A DNA stretch of 64,000 nucleotides from WHSW01 sp963821025. Lineage in GTDB: Bacteria > Actinomycetota > Thermoleophilia > Solirubrobacterales > 70-9. The DNA lies in contig CAWGCG010000004.1 in assembly GCA_963821025.1 (NCBI GenBank), forward strand, positions 806,001 through 870,000, read 5' to 3'. Positions within the stretch are counted from its first letter, which is position 1. Each line of letters starts with the position of its first letter. The notes beneath the pieces are model-generated. The model was not told where the DNA came from, made no database searches, and saw nothing but the letters and a program-made list of their open reading frames with translations. Below, one piece after another: positions 8,815-18,375 of this stretch. The position numbers were made by a program, and so were the translations under genes.

Positions 8815-9164
8815 TGAAAGCGCTCCTCGTGTTGGTGGGGAAGTCGAGCCGATCCTGAGCATGAAGGTGCGCGATGTGAGCTGGCATCACGCGAATTGGA
8901 TGATTGCGGCCACTGCGGGCCGCTCCAGCATCTGGCGATACCCCGATGCGCTGCTCGATGTTCTGCTTACGCGGGCCGGAGACGCGGGCGTTGCGCTGCT
9001 TGCGCAGGGGTCCGCGGATCGGCGGCGCGATGTCTCCCTCGGAGAGCACGCCCGTCGCTACCTGTTAGAGCAGCGGCTGGAACAAGTGATGGTTCGTGCG
9101 GTCGACGACCGTCACCTCCACCGGAACGATGGAACCCGGCCTGCGGCCACTCCGGCGAGCGAGT
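8815..9164. other. 350-bp stretch without a supported gene
   Basis: Both strands have open frames here, but none shows a recognisable domain, plausible start or amino-acid composition distinct from GC-rich shadow translation. The promoter of the BON gene on the minus strand is expected near 8815-8900. Nothing else is seen. Confidence 0.5.
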
Positions 9165-9989
9165 TCAGGCCGCTCGGACCCTCTGCCCGAGTTCCAGGCG
9201 CGCCACCACTCCCGTTCCGAGCAGTATCCCGAAAGCCACGATGTAGCAGGTGACCAGCACGCCCGCGAGGACCAGGAACAGCCTTACCGGGGCGTTGCTG
9301 GCAACCCAGTGGGTGTAATAGCCGGCGAGGGTTGGCGTGACCATCAGGATCACCCCGCTGACTCCACCTCCCGCGAGCGCGGCACGCCAGCTGACCCTTT
9401 CGCCCCCCAGCACGCGAAACACGCTGGCGCAGATCAGCACGATCACGGTGAGCAGGAGGAGCGGCAAGGCGATCCGCAGCAGCGTGGCGTTCACGTGAAG
9501 GCGTTCGACCAACCCGGTCCCGGCAGTCGCCAGCACCACCATCACGACCACCAGCACGGCCACGGCGAGGGCCACGGCCAGGTTCCGCAGCTTGCCCACC
9601 AGGAGGCTCGGGCCCTTGATCGAGAGCATTCGGCTGAGACAGCGATCGATAACTCCCACGGACCCCGAGCTCGTCCACACCATCCCCACGATGGCGCCGG
9701 CGATCAGAAACGGTGAGTCTCTCTCTGTCCTCAGCACCAGTGCGACGATCTGGTCATGCACGTCCTCTGGGAGGACGTCGGACACACGCGCCGCCAGCGC
9801 CTGAGCCTCTGCATAGTCGCCGAGCACGACGGCAGCCAGCGCGGTAAGGCCCAGCGCGAGCGGCACCAGGGATGCGAGCAGGTACCAGGCGAGCGCCGGG
9901 ATGTCCGCGGCGATGCCAGACTCCCAATACAGCCCGACCAGCTCTCGCAACGCCCGGCGCACCGGAGAGCGCGGCGAGTCTTGATCCAA
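9165..9989 (-). CDS. YihY/BrkB-family inner membrane protein
   Basis: A 274-residue polytopic membrane protein with about six transmembrane helices and the YihY/UPF0761 signature. That includes ADIPALAWYLLASLVPLALG at the N-terminus (family pattern ASAAFFxLLSLVPLLL), VGMVWTSSGSVGVIDRCLSRM, and late helices ending FGILLGTGVVARLE. The family was once called ribonuclease BN but has no shown RNase activity; its transport or envelope role is unknown. The length is close to the usual 280-300. Confidence 0.88.
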   Translation of the reverse strand: MDQDSPRSPVRRALRELVGLYWESGIAADIPALAWYLLASLVPLALGLTALAAVVLGDYAEAQALAARVSDVLPEDVHDQIVALVLRTERDSPFLIAGAIVGMVWTSSGSVGVIDRCLSRMLSIKGPSLLVGKLRNLAVALAVAVLVVVMVVLATAGTGLVERLHVNATLLRIALPLLLLTVIVLICASVFRVLGGERVSWRAALAGGGVSGVILMVTPTLAGYYTHWVASNAPVRLFLVLAGVLVTCYIVAFGILLGTGVVARLELGQRVRAA

Positions 9990-10507
9990 TCCGGTGCGAC
10001 GGTATCACCAGCGTCGAGATCGCCTTGCTCGTCGTCGTACTCGAGCTCGTCGGAGTCGACGTAAGCGGCTGGTTCTCGAATATCGGGATGCCGTGACCGC
10101 CGGATCGGTCGGGTATCAACTCGTCGGCTTCTCGGCGCAAACCGTCCAGACCACGCTCACCGCTGGTTTCCGAGATCCTCGACCTGCTGGCCGGCTCATC
10201 GGCTACGCGCCGGGCGGAGGAGCCCCCGCTTCTGGACGAGCTGAGCGTCTGCGAGCGTCCTCGCATCCTGTGTGAATCCTTCGCCTCGTTCGTCGTGGCC
10301 ATGTGCCCTCCTCTTCGTGTTTTCGGACGACTTCTTCGGATGGCACCCAGCGTGAGCGGCGAGGTGGATTCGTCGTCCCTCAGTTCGAACGATTCCCCCC
10401 GCGGCCCCGTTGACCGCGCGGATCACCAAGAACGTGTGACGACGGCTCACCCCACGACGGTCCAGCATGCGGCGAGACAGCACCTGCCGGCACAGAGAGG
10501 ACGGAAG
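9990..10507. other. ~520-bp region without a confident gene
   Basis: A minus-strand frame from 10302 (MATTNEAKDSHRMRGRS...) runs into the YihY gene in another frame and is Ser/Thr/Arg-rich with no homology I recognise. A plus-strand frame ends in a hydrophobic stretch (VEIALLVVVLELVGVDVSG, about 10010-10070), which could be a gene remnant. I cannot support a functional gene. Confidence 0.4.
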
Positions 10508-10872
10508 ATGGGAAGGCAGACCGAGGCAATCGATCAGACGGCTGCTGACTACACGGAGCACGCGCTCGACAACCTGAACCCAAGCGCGTCAGGGCGCGCA
10601 AGCCGAGATGCGGGCGGCGACCGGGTCGGCGGCTAAGCGGATGCGTGAGCTGCTTCACGACCTGAAGGGAGACGTGACGGGCCGCGCTCAGGAATTGCGC
10701 GCCCGGCACAAGGAGCAGACGTGGAATGGCAGCGAGAGCTCGAGGAGGCCAGCGACGAGGTTCGCGTGAGCTCGGCATCGAGGTCGTGCGCGCGCAGCGC
10801 ACCTCACAGGCCCTCGACGCGATGGCGCACGAGATCAAGCGCCGCAAGAAGGAGCTGCCGTGGGGTGCCTGA
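10508..10872 (+). pseudogene. frameshifted small helical protein, about 120 residues originally
   Basis: Three frames must be joined to give one sensible helical protein. MGRQTEAIDQTAADYTEHAL (10508 onward) is followed by AEMRAATGSAAKRMRELLHD and GRAQELRARHKEQT (10602-10720). Next come WQRELEEASDEV (10727 onward) and RELGIEVVRAQRTSQALDAM with AHEIKRRKKELPWGA and a stop at 10872. The steps fall at about 10590, 10720 and 10766. Composition is uniform (Arg/Glu/Ala-rich) and the pieces abut, so it looks like one gene damaged by small indels. I do not recognise the family. Either genuine decay or sequencing errors explain it. Confidence 0.5.
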
Positions 10873-10907
10873 GCGGGGACGAGAGCTAGCTGAGATGAAG
10901 GGCTGAG

Positions 10908-12011
10908 ATGATCGGCCCAGACGCAGGCTCGGCAACCGGGAACACGGGTCGGCGCGAAGTCGAAGTCTCCATCTCGATCCGGACGATCCTGGTCGTCGCG
11001 GCAGTTGTAGCCGTTGCCCTTGCACTTGCTTCGATCGGCAAGGTCCTGCTGCTGATCTTGGTCTCGACCTTCAGCGTCGCCGTTCTCTCGCCCGTGGTGG
11101 ACGCGATGGAGCGGCGGCTGCCATGGAGCCGGGCGCTCTGCGCGACGGTGCTGGTGGCGGGAATAGCCATCGTCGGCATCGGCTTCGTGGTTGTTTTGCT
11201 GGGGGCGATCGTCGACGGAGTTCGGAACTTCAGCGAAGCCCTGCCGGAGCTGGTGGACAAGGCCCGCCACAGCGACCTCGGTGGTCTGATCAATGGCCAA
11301 AGCGACGCGCTTGACGTCCTGAAGCAGCACACCGGCGAGATAACCAGCGGCCTTGGCAAGGCATCAGGCGGCCTGGCGGACGTGGGGGTGTCGGCCTTTG
11401 GTGTCGTCACGCTCGTTTTCTCGGTCACCTTCTTGACGCTCTTCGGGCTTGTCGACGAGCCCCGCGTTCGGGGCGCCATCGGGAGCATGCTCTATCGAGA
11501 CAGCCGCGAGCGCTATGAGCGCCTGACGGACCGGATCATCAAGACGACGTCCCGCTACATGCTCGGCAATCTCGCGATCTCGGTGATCTGCGGGACGGTC
11601 TATGGCATCACTGCCGTGATCCTCGGGCTTCCCCACGCGTTCGCTCTCGCCGTGGTCGCCGGAATCCTCGATCTGATTCCGAACATCGGGGCCCTTCTCG
11701 CCGGGATCATCATCGGAATCGTCGCCCTCTCGGTAAGCCTCGGGGCGCTGATCGCCTTCGTGATCGTGATCGTCGTCTACCAGCAGATCGAGAACTACGT
11801 CCTGCAGCCGACGATCATCGGCAGGGCGGCGCGCGTCTCCGGATTCACCGTGATCGTGAGCGTCCTGGTGTTCGGGTCGCTCTTCGGCGTGATCGGGGCG
11901 ATTATCGGCGTGCCGATCGCCGCCGCGATTCAGATCGTCCTGGAGGAGACCACCGCCGAGAGAAGAGCTGAGATCGCCGCCGCCGACGCTGGTCAGCAGC
12001 GACCTGCCTGA
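10908..12011 (+). CDS. AI-2E family (TqsA/UPF0118-like) transporter
   Basis: A 367-residue membrane protein with the family layout. Paired N-terminal helices (RTILVVAAVVAVALALASIG and LLILVSTFSVAVLSPVV) come first, then a soluble region (residues ~100-150) and the C-terminal helical block. That block has GLPHAFALAVVAGILDLIPN and IGALLAGIIIGIVAL, then YQQIENYVLQPTIIGRAARV, the QxxENxxLxPxIxG motif diagnostic of the family. Members export small molecules such as autoinducer-2 or act as Na+/H+ antiporters; the substrate here is unknown. It is convergent with kup. Confidence 0.9.
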   Translation: MIGPDAGSATGNTGRREVEVSISIRTILVVAAVVAVALALASIGKVLLLILVSTFSVAVLSPVVDAMERRLPWSRALCATVLVAGIAIVGIGFVVVLLGAIVDGVRNFSEALPELVDKARHSDLGGLINGQSDALDVLKQHTGEITSGLGKASGGLADVGVSAFGVVTLVFSVTFLTLFGLVDEPRVRGAIGSMLYRDSRERYERLTDRIIKTTSRYMLGNLAISVICGTVYGITAVILGLPHAFALAVVAGILDLIPNIGALLAGIIIGIVALSVSLGALIAFVIVIVVYQQIENYVLQPTIIGRAARVSGFTVIVSVLVFGSLFGVIGAIIGVPIAAAIQIVLEETTAERRAEIAAADAGQQRPA

Positions 12012-12091
12012 CTGGACCGGCCCGAAGATTTCGTTCCCTCTCAACGACTCGGCCGAACCGCCGATTTGCAGGCGGTTTGGCGCGAGCCGCA

Positions 12092-12115
12092 TGCCCTTTG
12101 AAAACCGTCAGGGCA
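12092..12115. terminator. weak inverted repeat between convergent genes
   Basis: TGCCCT and AGGGCA form a 6-bp stem with a 12-base loop, midway between the convergent AI-2E and kup genes. There is no run of T on either side, so it is only a weak candidate for a bidirectional transcription stop. Confidence 0.25.
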
Positions 12116-12253
12116 AGGTGCGTCCCTGGTTTGGTTCACCCGGCCCTCTCGGCTCCGGGTCGACGGTCCTGAGCGCGATGCGTGACGACCGTGCGCCTGA
12201 CACTCCTCGAGCCGGTCGCTGAGCCCCGTGTGGCGCCCACTCGGGCAAGTCCC

Positions 12254-14158
12254 TCAGAGCTCGATCTCCCCACCGACCGTGATCGTCCGGTCGCGAGGCA
12301 GCCGGAAGTACTGAGCGGGCTCGGCTGAGATGACCCGGGTCTCGAGGAAGAGGCGCTTGCGCCAGCGGCTCATTCCAGGACGGTCGGTGGGCCTCAGCTC
12401 CATCCTGGAGAGGTAGAAGGAGGTGTCTCGTGCGTCGACGGGGCTCTCCACGCCAGCCTCGGCGATTTGCCTGACCAGGGCCGGCACGTCGTAGTGCTCG
12501 GCGTAGCCGTGTTTGGCGCGGACGAAAGTGATGCCGTCGTCCTTGTAGCGCAGATCGTCTATCTCGAGCCGGTCCGATGGCCTGATCCGCGGGGTGGGCA
12601 GCGTCTCGAGCGAAAGGATGATCGCGTGCTCGGGCAGCGCGTGCAGGCGATCGGCGCAGGCGCGCATCGCCAGCGGCGCCGTCTCCTTTCCCCGGTTCAA
12701 GAACACTCCCGTGCCTGGGGTTCTGATCACCGGCGGGTCCATCGTCCTGAGGTCGTCGACGAAGGCCTGTAGCGGCCCCTCGACCTCGGAGCGCTCGGCG
12801 GTGACCAGCTCGCGCCCACGGAACCAGGTGGTCATGACGGTGAAGAGGACCACCCCGATCAGCAGCGGGACCCAGGCACCGTGGACGAACTTGGTCAGGT
12901 TCGCCGCCAAGAACGTGAGCTCCACGGCGAGGAACAGCCCCGCGCCCAAGAGCGCGAGCCAGAGGGGCCGTCGCCACAGGCGACGGACGATGACGAAGAA
13001 GAGGATCGTCGTGATCACGATCGTCCCGGTCACCGCCATCCCGAAGGCGAACGCGAGCTCTTCAGAGCTCTGGAACACGAGCACCAGGGCCAGCACGGCT
13101 CCCAGGAGGAGCCAGTTGATGACCGGCACGTAGATCTGCCCGTACTCGCGCTCAGAGGTGTGGATCACGCGCAGGCGCGGCAGGTACCCGAGCTTGGCCG
13201 CCTGGTGGGCGAGCGAGAAGGCGCCCGAGATCACCGCCTGCGAGGCGATAACGGTGGCGGCGGTCGCCAGTGCGACAAGCGGGACCAGGCCGCCCTGCGG
13301 CATGAGCCGGAAGAAAGGGGCATCGATCGAGTCGGGGTCGTCGATGATCAGCGCGCCCTGGCCGAGGTAACTGAGGATGCATGCCGGAAAGACGAGCAGC
13401 AGCCAGGCGCGAGCGATCGGGGGACGGCCGAAATGACCCAGGTCGGCATAGAGCGCCTCGACGCCCGTGATCGCGAGCACCACCGAGGCGAGCGCGAAGA
13501 ACCCGCCACCAGTGAAGAGGAAGTCAAACGCGTAGGTCGGCGACAGCGCCTCGAGGACCTCGGGGTGCATCGTGATGCCGCGAATCCCGAGCGCGCCGAT
13601 CGTGGCGAACCAGACGAGCATGATCGGGCCGAACAGGCGGCCGAGCGGGCCTGTGCCGTGGCGTTGCACCGCGAAGAGGGCGACGATGATCGCGAGGGTG
13701 ATCGGGATCACGAAATCCTCCATCGAGGACGAGATCGTCTCCGTCCCCTCGACCGCCGAGAGCACGGAGATCGCCGGCGTGATCATGCTGTCGGCGAAGA
13801 ACAGCGCCGCCCCGAACACGCCGACGCCCGCGAGCACGAACTTCGTCCGCGCTGGGAGCTCCTTCCCCATCTGGCGGATCTGCGAGATCAGGGCCATGAT
13901 CCCGCCCTCCCCGTCGTTGTCGGCGCGCATCACGAAGCCGACGTACTTGACGGTGACGATCAACGTCACCGACCAGAAGATCAGCGAGACGACGCCGTAG
14001 ACGCTCTCGAGCGAGGCCTCGATGGGATGCGGGTCGCCCGGGTCGAACGCGGTCTGAATCGTGTAAATCGGGCTCGTGCCGATGTCCCCGAAGACCACTC
14101 CGAGCGCCCCCACCACGAGCGCCGAGTTAGTCAGAGCGCGCCTTGCGCCGGCGTCCAC
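12254..14158 (-). CDS. kup: KUP-type potassium uptake protein
   Basis: The 634-residue protein begins with the KUP signature VVFGDIGTSPIYT (residues ~21-33) and has about 12 transmembrane helices in the first 430 residues. A cytoplasmic C-terminal region (FLNRGKETAPLAMRACADRL onward) carries typical KUP sequence ending YFRLPRDRTITVGGEIEL. Kup imports K+ by H+ symport under low K+ or osmotic stress. The start is a GTG at 14158. Codons within ATVIASQAVISGAFSLA (13208-13258) are duplicated exactly at 20048-20098. Confidence 0.95.
   Translation of the reverse strand: MDAGARRALTNSALVVGALGVVFGDIGTSPIYTIQTAFDPGDPHPIEASLESVYGVVSLIFWSVTLIVTVKYVGFVMRADNDGEGGIMALISQIRQMGKELPARTKFVLAGVGVFGAALFFADSMITPAISVLSAVEGTETISSSMEDFVIPITLAIIVALFAVQRHGTGPLGRLFGPIMLVWFATIGALGIRGITMHPEVLEALSPTYAFDFLFTGGGFFALASVVLAITGVEALYADLGHFGRPPIARAWLLLVFPACILSYLGQGALIIDDPDSIDAPFFRLMPQGGLVPLVALATAATVIASQAVISGAFSLAHQAAKLGYLPRLRVIHTSEREYGQIYVPVINWLLLGAVLALVLVFQSSEELAFAFGMAVTGTIVITTILFFVIVRRLWRRPLWLALLGAGLFLAVELTFLAANLTKFVHGAWVPLLIGVVLFTVMTTWFRGRELVTAERSEVEGPLQAFVDDLRTMDPPVIRTPGTGVFLNRGKETAPLAMRACADRLHALPEHAIILSLETLPTPRIRPSDRLEIDDLRYKDDGITFVRAKHGYAEHYDVPALVRQIAEAGVESPVDARDTSFYLSRMELRPTDRPGMSRWRKRLFLETRVISAEPAQYFRLPRDRTITVGGEIEL
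13208..13258 (-). repeat. 51-bp segment of kup present again at 20048-20098
   Basis: This in-frame part of kup (17 codons, ATVIASQAVISGAFSLA) is identical base for base to 20048-20098. The flanks diverge at once on both sides. Both copies read on the minus strand. Confidence 0.9.
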
Positions 14159-14251
14159 GTGGCAAGCCTATGCCGTCGGCGTGGGGCCGCGCGAGCGCAG
14201 CTGTGATGAGAAACTGCCTTTGGCCTCTAACGGGCCGAGGAGGAACTCGAG

Positions 14252-14353
14252 ATGAAGATCGACGACGACGTGCGGCGCGCAGAATCGTCGGCGGCAAGTC
14301 CGGCACGAGAGCCCGGCGCGGTCGAGCCCGACCTGAAGGTGGAGGCGCGATGA
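14252..14353 (+). CDS. 33-codon leader ORF coupled to the dehydrogenase gene
   Basis: The ATG at 14252 has GAGGAGGAACTCGAG in front, a strong ribosome site. The frame encodes a hydrophilic, acidic peptide beginning MKIDDDVRRAESSAASPARE. Its TGA overlaps the ATG of the next gene as ATGA (14350-14353). That overlap is the standard geometry of translational coupling and is repeated at the next junction. No family is recognised. It may be a coupling leader rather than a functional peptide. Confidence 0.5.
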   Translation: MKIDDDVRRAESSAASPAREPGAVEPDLKVEAR

Positions 14354-15408
14354 AGGCTCTGACCGTCGAGCCCGGAAATGCCGGTTCCCTCCGGCTCGAC
14401 GATCTGCCGGAGCCGCTGGTCACCGAAGGGGCCGTACTCGTCGAGGCGGTCGCGCTCGGTGTCTGCGGCACGGACATCGAGATCGTCGACGGTGACTACG
14501 GGATGGCACCTCCGGATGCGCGGCGCCTCGTGCTCGGTCACGAGTCCCTGGGGCGCGTGCTCGATGCACCGCCGGGCAGCGCGCTCGAGACCGGCCAGCT
14601 GGTCGTAGCGATCGTCCGCCGGCCCGACCCCGAGCCGTGCCCGTCCTGCGCCCACGGGGAGTGGGACATGTGCAGCAACGGCCTCTACACCGAGGGCGGG
14701 ATCTGGGGCCGCGACGGCTATGGGCGCGAGCGCTATCTGGTCGAGCCCGAGTTCACGGTTCCGGTCGACAACAACCTCGGCCTGCTGGCCGTGCTGCTGG
14801 AGCCGACGACCGTGGTGGCGAAGGCGTGGGAGCAGATCGAACGCATCGGTTCGCGCGCCTACTTCGCGCCGCGGCGCGCCTTGGTGACTGGCGCCGGCCC
14901 GATCGGGCTGCTCGCCGCCTTGCTGGGAGTGCAGCGTGGGCTGGAAGTGCATGTGCTCGACCGCATGACCGAAGGACCGAAGCCGGAGCTGGTCCGGGAT
15001 CTCGGAGGCGTCTACCACACCGACATCGAGGAGGCATCGCAGGGAGCCGAGGTGGTGATCGAGTGCACGGGAGCCGCGGAGGTGGTCTTCGGGATCAGAG
15101 AGCACATCTCGCCGAACGCCATCGTCTGCTTCACGGGAGTCCCGGCGAGCGGCAAGACGATCGAGATCGACTTCAGCACGAGTGCGCGCGCAATGGTCCT
15201 GCGCAACGAAGTCGTCTTCGGGTCGGTCAATGCGAACCGCCGGCACTACGAGGCGGCTGCCGATGCCCTTGCCGCTGCGGATCGCTCGTGGCTCGAGCGC
15301 CTGATCACCAGGCGCGTGCCGGTCGACCGCTGGCAGGAGGCGTTCGAAAGGCAACCCGGCGACGTGAAGACGGTAATCGACTTTCAGAACAGGGGTGTTC
15401 GAGGATGA
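14350..15408 (+). CDS. zinc-dependent glucose 1-dehydrogenase-like alcohol dehydrogenase
   Basis: A 352-residue medium-chain dehydrogenase. LGVCGTDIEIVDGDYG carries the catalytic-zinc Cys, GHES the His, and PCPSCAHGEWDMC resembles the structural zinc lobe. GAGPIGLLAALLG is the NAD(P)-binding loop. VTGAGPIGLL, the FSTSARAMVLRNEVVFGSVN segment and the C-terminal form match the archaeal/actinobacterial glucose 1-dehydrogenase branch, which oxidises glucose to gluconolactone. Translation is coupled to both neighbours by ATGA overlaps. The downstream gene encodes a GH15 glucosidase that would release glucose, so a glucan/trehalose-to-gluconate route is inferred. Confidence 0.85.
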   Translation: MKALTVEPGNAGSLRLDDLPEPLVTEGAVLVEAVALGVCGTDIEIVDGDYGMAPPDARRLVLGHESLGRVLDAPPGSALETGQLVVAIVRRPDPEPCPSCAHGEWDMCSNGLYTEGGIWGRDGYGRERYLVEPEFTVPVDNNLGLLAVLLEPTTVVAKAWEQIERIGSRAYFAPRRALVTGAGPIGLLAALLGVQRGLEVHVLDRMTEGPKPELVRDLGGVYHTDIEEASQGAEVVIECTGAAEVVFGIREHISPNAIVCFTGVPASGKTIEIDFSTSARAMVLRNEVVFGSVNANRRHYEAAADALAAADRSWLERLITRRVPVDRWQEAFERQPGDVKTVIDFQNRGVRG

Positions 15409-17228
15409 AGCTCGAGGACTACGGATTGATCGGTGACCTGCAGACCGCGGCGCTCGTCGGGCGCAACGGATCAATCGACTGGCTCTGCCTGCCGCGCTTC
15501 GACTCGGCGTCATGCTTCTCCGCTGCTCGGAGACGAGCGCCACGGGCGCTGGCAGCTGGCGCCAGCAGGCGCACTCCGCTCGACTTCACGCCGCTACCGC
15601 CCCGGCACGCTCGTGCTCGAGACGGACTTCGAGACCGCTGACGGCGCCGTGCGAGTGATCGACTTCATGCCGCGCCGGGGCGGTGGATCGCCGCAGCTGA
15701 TTCGGATAGTCGAGGGTCTGCGAGGGCGTGTGCCGATGAAGATGGAGCTGTCGCTACGGCCGGACTACGGCTCGATCGTGCCGTTGATCGATCTGGCGCC
15801 GGGCGGGATGAGCGTCGCGGCGGGACCCGATGCCTTCTGGCTCACCACCCCCCTGGCGCTATCGGCCGAAGACGGGACGGTGGTGGCGGAGTTCCCCGCG
15901 ATTGAGGGTGCCCGGGAGCGGTTGTGCTCGGATGGCATCCGTCCTTCGACCCGGCTCCCCCGGTCGAGGACGCGGAATCGGCGCTCGCGCGCACCGAGGT
16001 CGCCTGGCGCGAGTGGTCGGATCGCTGCACCTACGACGGCGAGTACCGCGACGAGGTGCTGAGGTCGTTGATCACGCTCAAGGCGATGACCCACGAGGTG
16101 ACGGGTGCCGTCGTTGCCGCCCCGACAACCTCGCTTCCGGAGGACATCGGAGGCATACGCAACTGGGACTATCGGTACTGCTGGTTGCGTGACACGGCCC
16201 TGACCCTCACCGCGTTCTTCGTCGGCGGCTACACGGAGGAGGCGCTGGCCTATGCGGACTACATCCGCCGGGCGGCCACCGGTCATCCGTCCGAGGTCCA
16301 GATCATGTACGGCGTTGGCGGCGAGCGCCGTCTGACCGAGTTCGAGGTCGACGAGCTGCCCGGCTACGAGGGCTCGAGCCCCGTGCGGGTCGGCAACGCT
16401 GCTTCGGAGCAGTTCCAACTGGACGTGTACGGCGAGCTGATGGTGGCCATTCACATGGGGTCTCAGCTCGGCTTGCCGATGCGCGACTGGGCCCGGTGGG
16501 TCGGAGTCGTCGACTACGTCGAAAAGGTCTGGCGCGAGCCGGACGACGGGATCTGGGAACCGCGCGCCCCGCGGCGTCACTACACGTCATCCAAGATCAT
16601 GGCGTGGACGGTGTTCGACCGCTCCCTCCGGATAGCCGAGCACCTCGGCCTGAAGGCCCCGGTCGAGCGATGGATAGAGGTCCACAACGAGATTCACGAA
16701 GAGGTCTGCGAGCGCGCCTACGACCCGGAGCGCAACACCTTCACCCAGTACTACGACTCGAAGGAGCTCGACGCAAGCGCGTTGAACATCGCGGTGGTGG
16801 GATTCCTTCCGAGCGACGACGAGCGCGTGATCGGCACGATCGAGGCGGTCGAGCGCGACCTCACGGTGGACGGCCTCGTGTCCCGTTACTCGACGGCCGA
16901 GACCGACGACGGCCTTCCGGGGAGCGAGGGGCAGTTCCTCGCCTGCTCGTTCTGGCTGGTCGGCGCCCTTGCCCTGAGCGGCCGGGTGGACGATGCGCGG
17001 GCCCTGCACGAGCGGCTGCTCGGGTTGTCGAACGACCTCGGCCTGCTCGCCGAGGAGTACGACGTTGAGCGTAAGCGGCAGATCGGCAACTTCCCACAGG
17101 CCTTTAGTCACTTTGCGCTCGTCAACGCTTCCCGGTCGCTCACGCTGGCCGAACGCCATCCGGGCGTTTCGCCCATCGATCTGGCCGCTGAACCGGTCGC
17201 GTTGGGTTTCCGCGCCAGGCAGTCCTGA
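15405..17228 (+). pseudogene. GH15 glucoamylase/trehalase-like gene with two compensating frameshifts
   Basis: The start overlaps the dehydrogenase stop (ATGA). The N-terminus MKLEDYGLIGDLQTAALVGR and GSIDWLCLPRFDSASCF is classic GH15. Near 15520-15530 homology steps to another frame (LLGDERHGRWQLAPAG through MPRRGGGSPQLIRIVEGLRG). Near 15915-15925 it steps back to the first frame (LGWHPSFDPAPPVEDAESAL to the stop). The C-terminal catalytic domain is complete: GGIRNWDYRYCWLRDTAL, GELMVAIHMG, and the catalytic Glu region LLAEEYDVERKRQIGNFPQA. Net length is ~608 residues, normal for the family (600-660). The two opposite one-base shifts enclose ~400 bp. Sequencing error or a recent lesion are both plausible; if the gene is intact it hydrolyses alpha-glucans or trehalose. 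Confidence 0.85.
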
Positions 17229-17279
17229 CGCAGCCGGCCTGGCGAGGAGCCCGGGGCACTTCGGTGGGCCACGTCGTCG

Positions 17280-18191
17280 TCATCCCTGCTTGAGGTTGGA
17301 GCGCGGCAGGTCGAGAGCCTCCGCGTGCGGCTGTCCGGCGTACGGCCCACGCGCCGTCAGGTTCCCGGCGCCGCAGCGCGCGGCGACCGCGAGCGCCGAC
17401 TCGATGTCGAAACCGCAGCCGAGACCAAACGTCAGCCCGGCCGCGAACGAGTCGCCGGCGCCGTAAGCGTCGACCACCGGCCCGCCCAGCCGGGGAGCGT
17501 CAACCGAGCCGCTCGTGCCGCTGGAAGTGCTGTAAGTGACGCCTTCTGCCCCGTGCGTCGTGGCGATCGCTTCGGCGAAGTAGCCGAGCCGCTCCGGATC
17601 ATCCTGCTCGCCGCGGTCGCTGCCGCTCCGCACGAGCACGTCCAGCGTCACGCCGCTGCCGTCGAGCGCGTCCCGCGCACGCGGGGTCGCTACCAGCATG
17701 CGCGCCTTCCGGGCCGCGCGAAGCGCGCCCACGTCGCCGCCGGTGAAGTAGACGCCGTCCATCTCCGCGAGCCGGTCCCACGGAAGCCTGTCGGCGGCCG
17801 TAGGGACCAGCCGTCTGCCGACCGTAGTGATCGTGCGCTCGCCGCGGGCGTCGAGGAAAGTCACGGCCCGCCGCTGCGGCCGCTCGTGGGTCGCCGCCAC
17901 GAGGTCGACGCCGTGGCCGCGCAGCTGCGTGGCGGCGCGGTGCGCCAGCTCGTCGTCTCCGAGCGCGGTGAAGAACGTGGCCGTGCCCGCAAGCTTCACC
18001 AGTTGGACGACCGCGACTGCTCCGCCGCCCGCGGCCTCCGACCACCACTCGGGCGCGTTCACGATCTCGCCGGCGAGTGGTACGCGCTCGACGTCGAGAA
18101 AGTCAACCCACTCGACATGACCGACCACCGCGAAGCGCCGGCGAGCCGTCTCGTGGGCGCCACCCGGTTTCGGCGATCGATAATTCATCAA
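17280..18191 (-). CDS. PfkB-family carbohydrate kinase
   Basis: A 303-residue ribokinase-like protein. The N-terminal pattern AVVGHVEWVDFLDVERVP resembles PfkB motif 1 and is followed by the glycine pair region AAGGGAVAVVQLVKLAG. The C-terminal PfkB signature is VDAYGAGDSFAAGLTFGLG, where the Asp of GAGDSF is the catalytic base. Members phosphorylate ribose, fructose, adenosine or other sugars; the substrate is not readable. It lies convergent with the GH15 gene, with a 51-bp gap. Confidence 0.88.
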   Translation of the reverse strand: MMNYRSPKPGGAHETARRRFAVVGHVEWVDFLDVERVPLAGEIVNAPEWWSEAAGGGAVAVVQLVKLAGTATFFTALGDDELAHRAATQLRGHGVDLVAATHERPQRRAVTFLDARGERTITTVGRRLVPTAADRLPWDRLAEMDGVYFTGGDVGALRAARKARMLVATPRARDALDGSGVTLDVLVRSGSDRGEQDDPERLGYFAEAIATTHGAEGVTYSTSSGTSGSVDAPRLGGPVVDAYGAGDSFAAGLTFGLGCGFDIESALAVAARCGAGNLTARGPYAGQPHAEALDLPRSNLKQG

Positions 18192-18375
18192 CCCGCGTCC
18201 TACCGCGCCGCCAACCTACTACGAGCTCTCGGTCCCTCTGACCCGAGGCATACATCTTGCGCTCGGCCTCGCGCTGATGGAGTATCGCGACTGTGACTGG
18301 CCTTCGGCCGAAGCGGTGGCGCTGCTTCGAAACAGTTCTGTGCGCACCGGCGGGCTACCAAGGACGTAAGGCCAG

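Noticed and set aside
9754..10302. 182-codon minus frame overlapping the YihY start
   Set aside because: Overlaps a conserved gene by 236 bp, Ser/Thr low-complexity, no ribosome site or homology.
12881..14206. 441-codon plus-strand frame over kup
   Set aside because: Shadow of kup; its apparent similarity to a frame near 20 kb comes only from the 51-bp DNA repeat.
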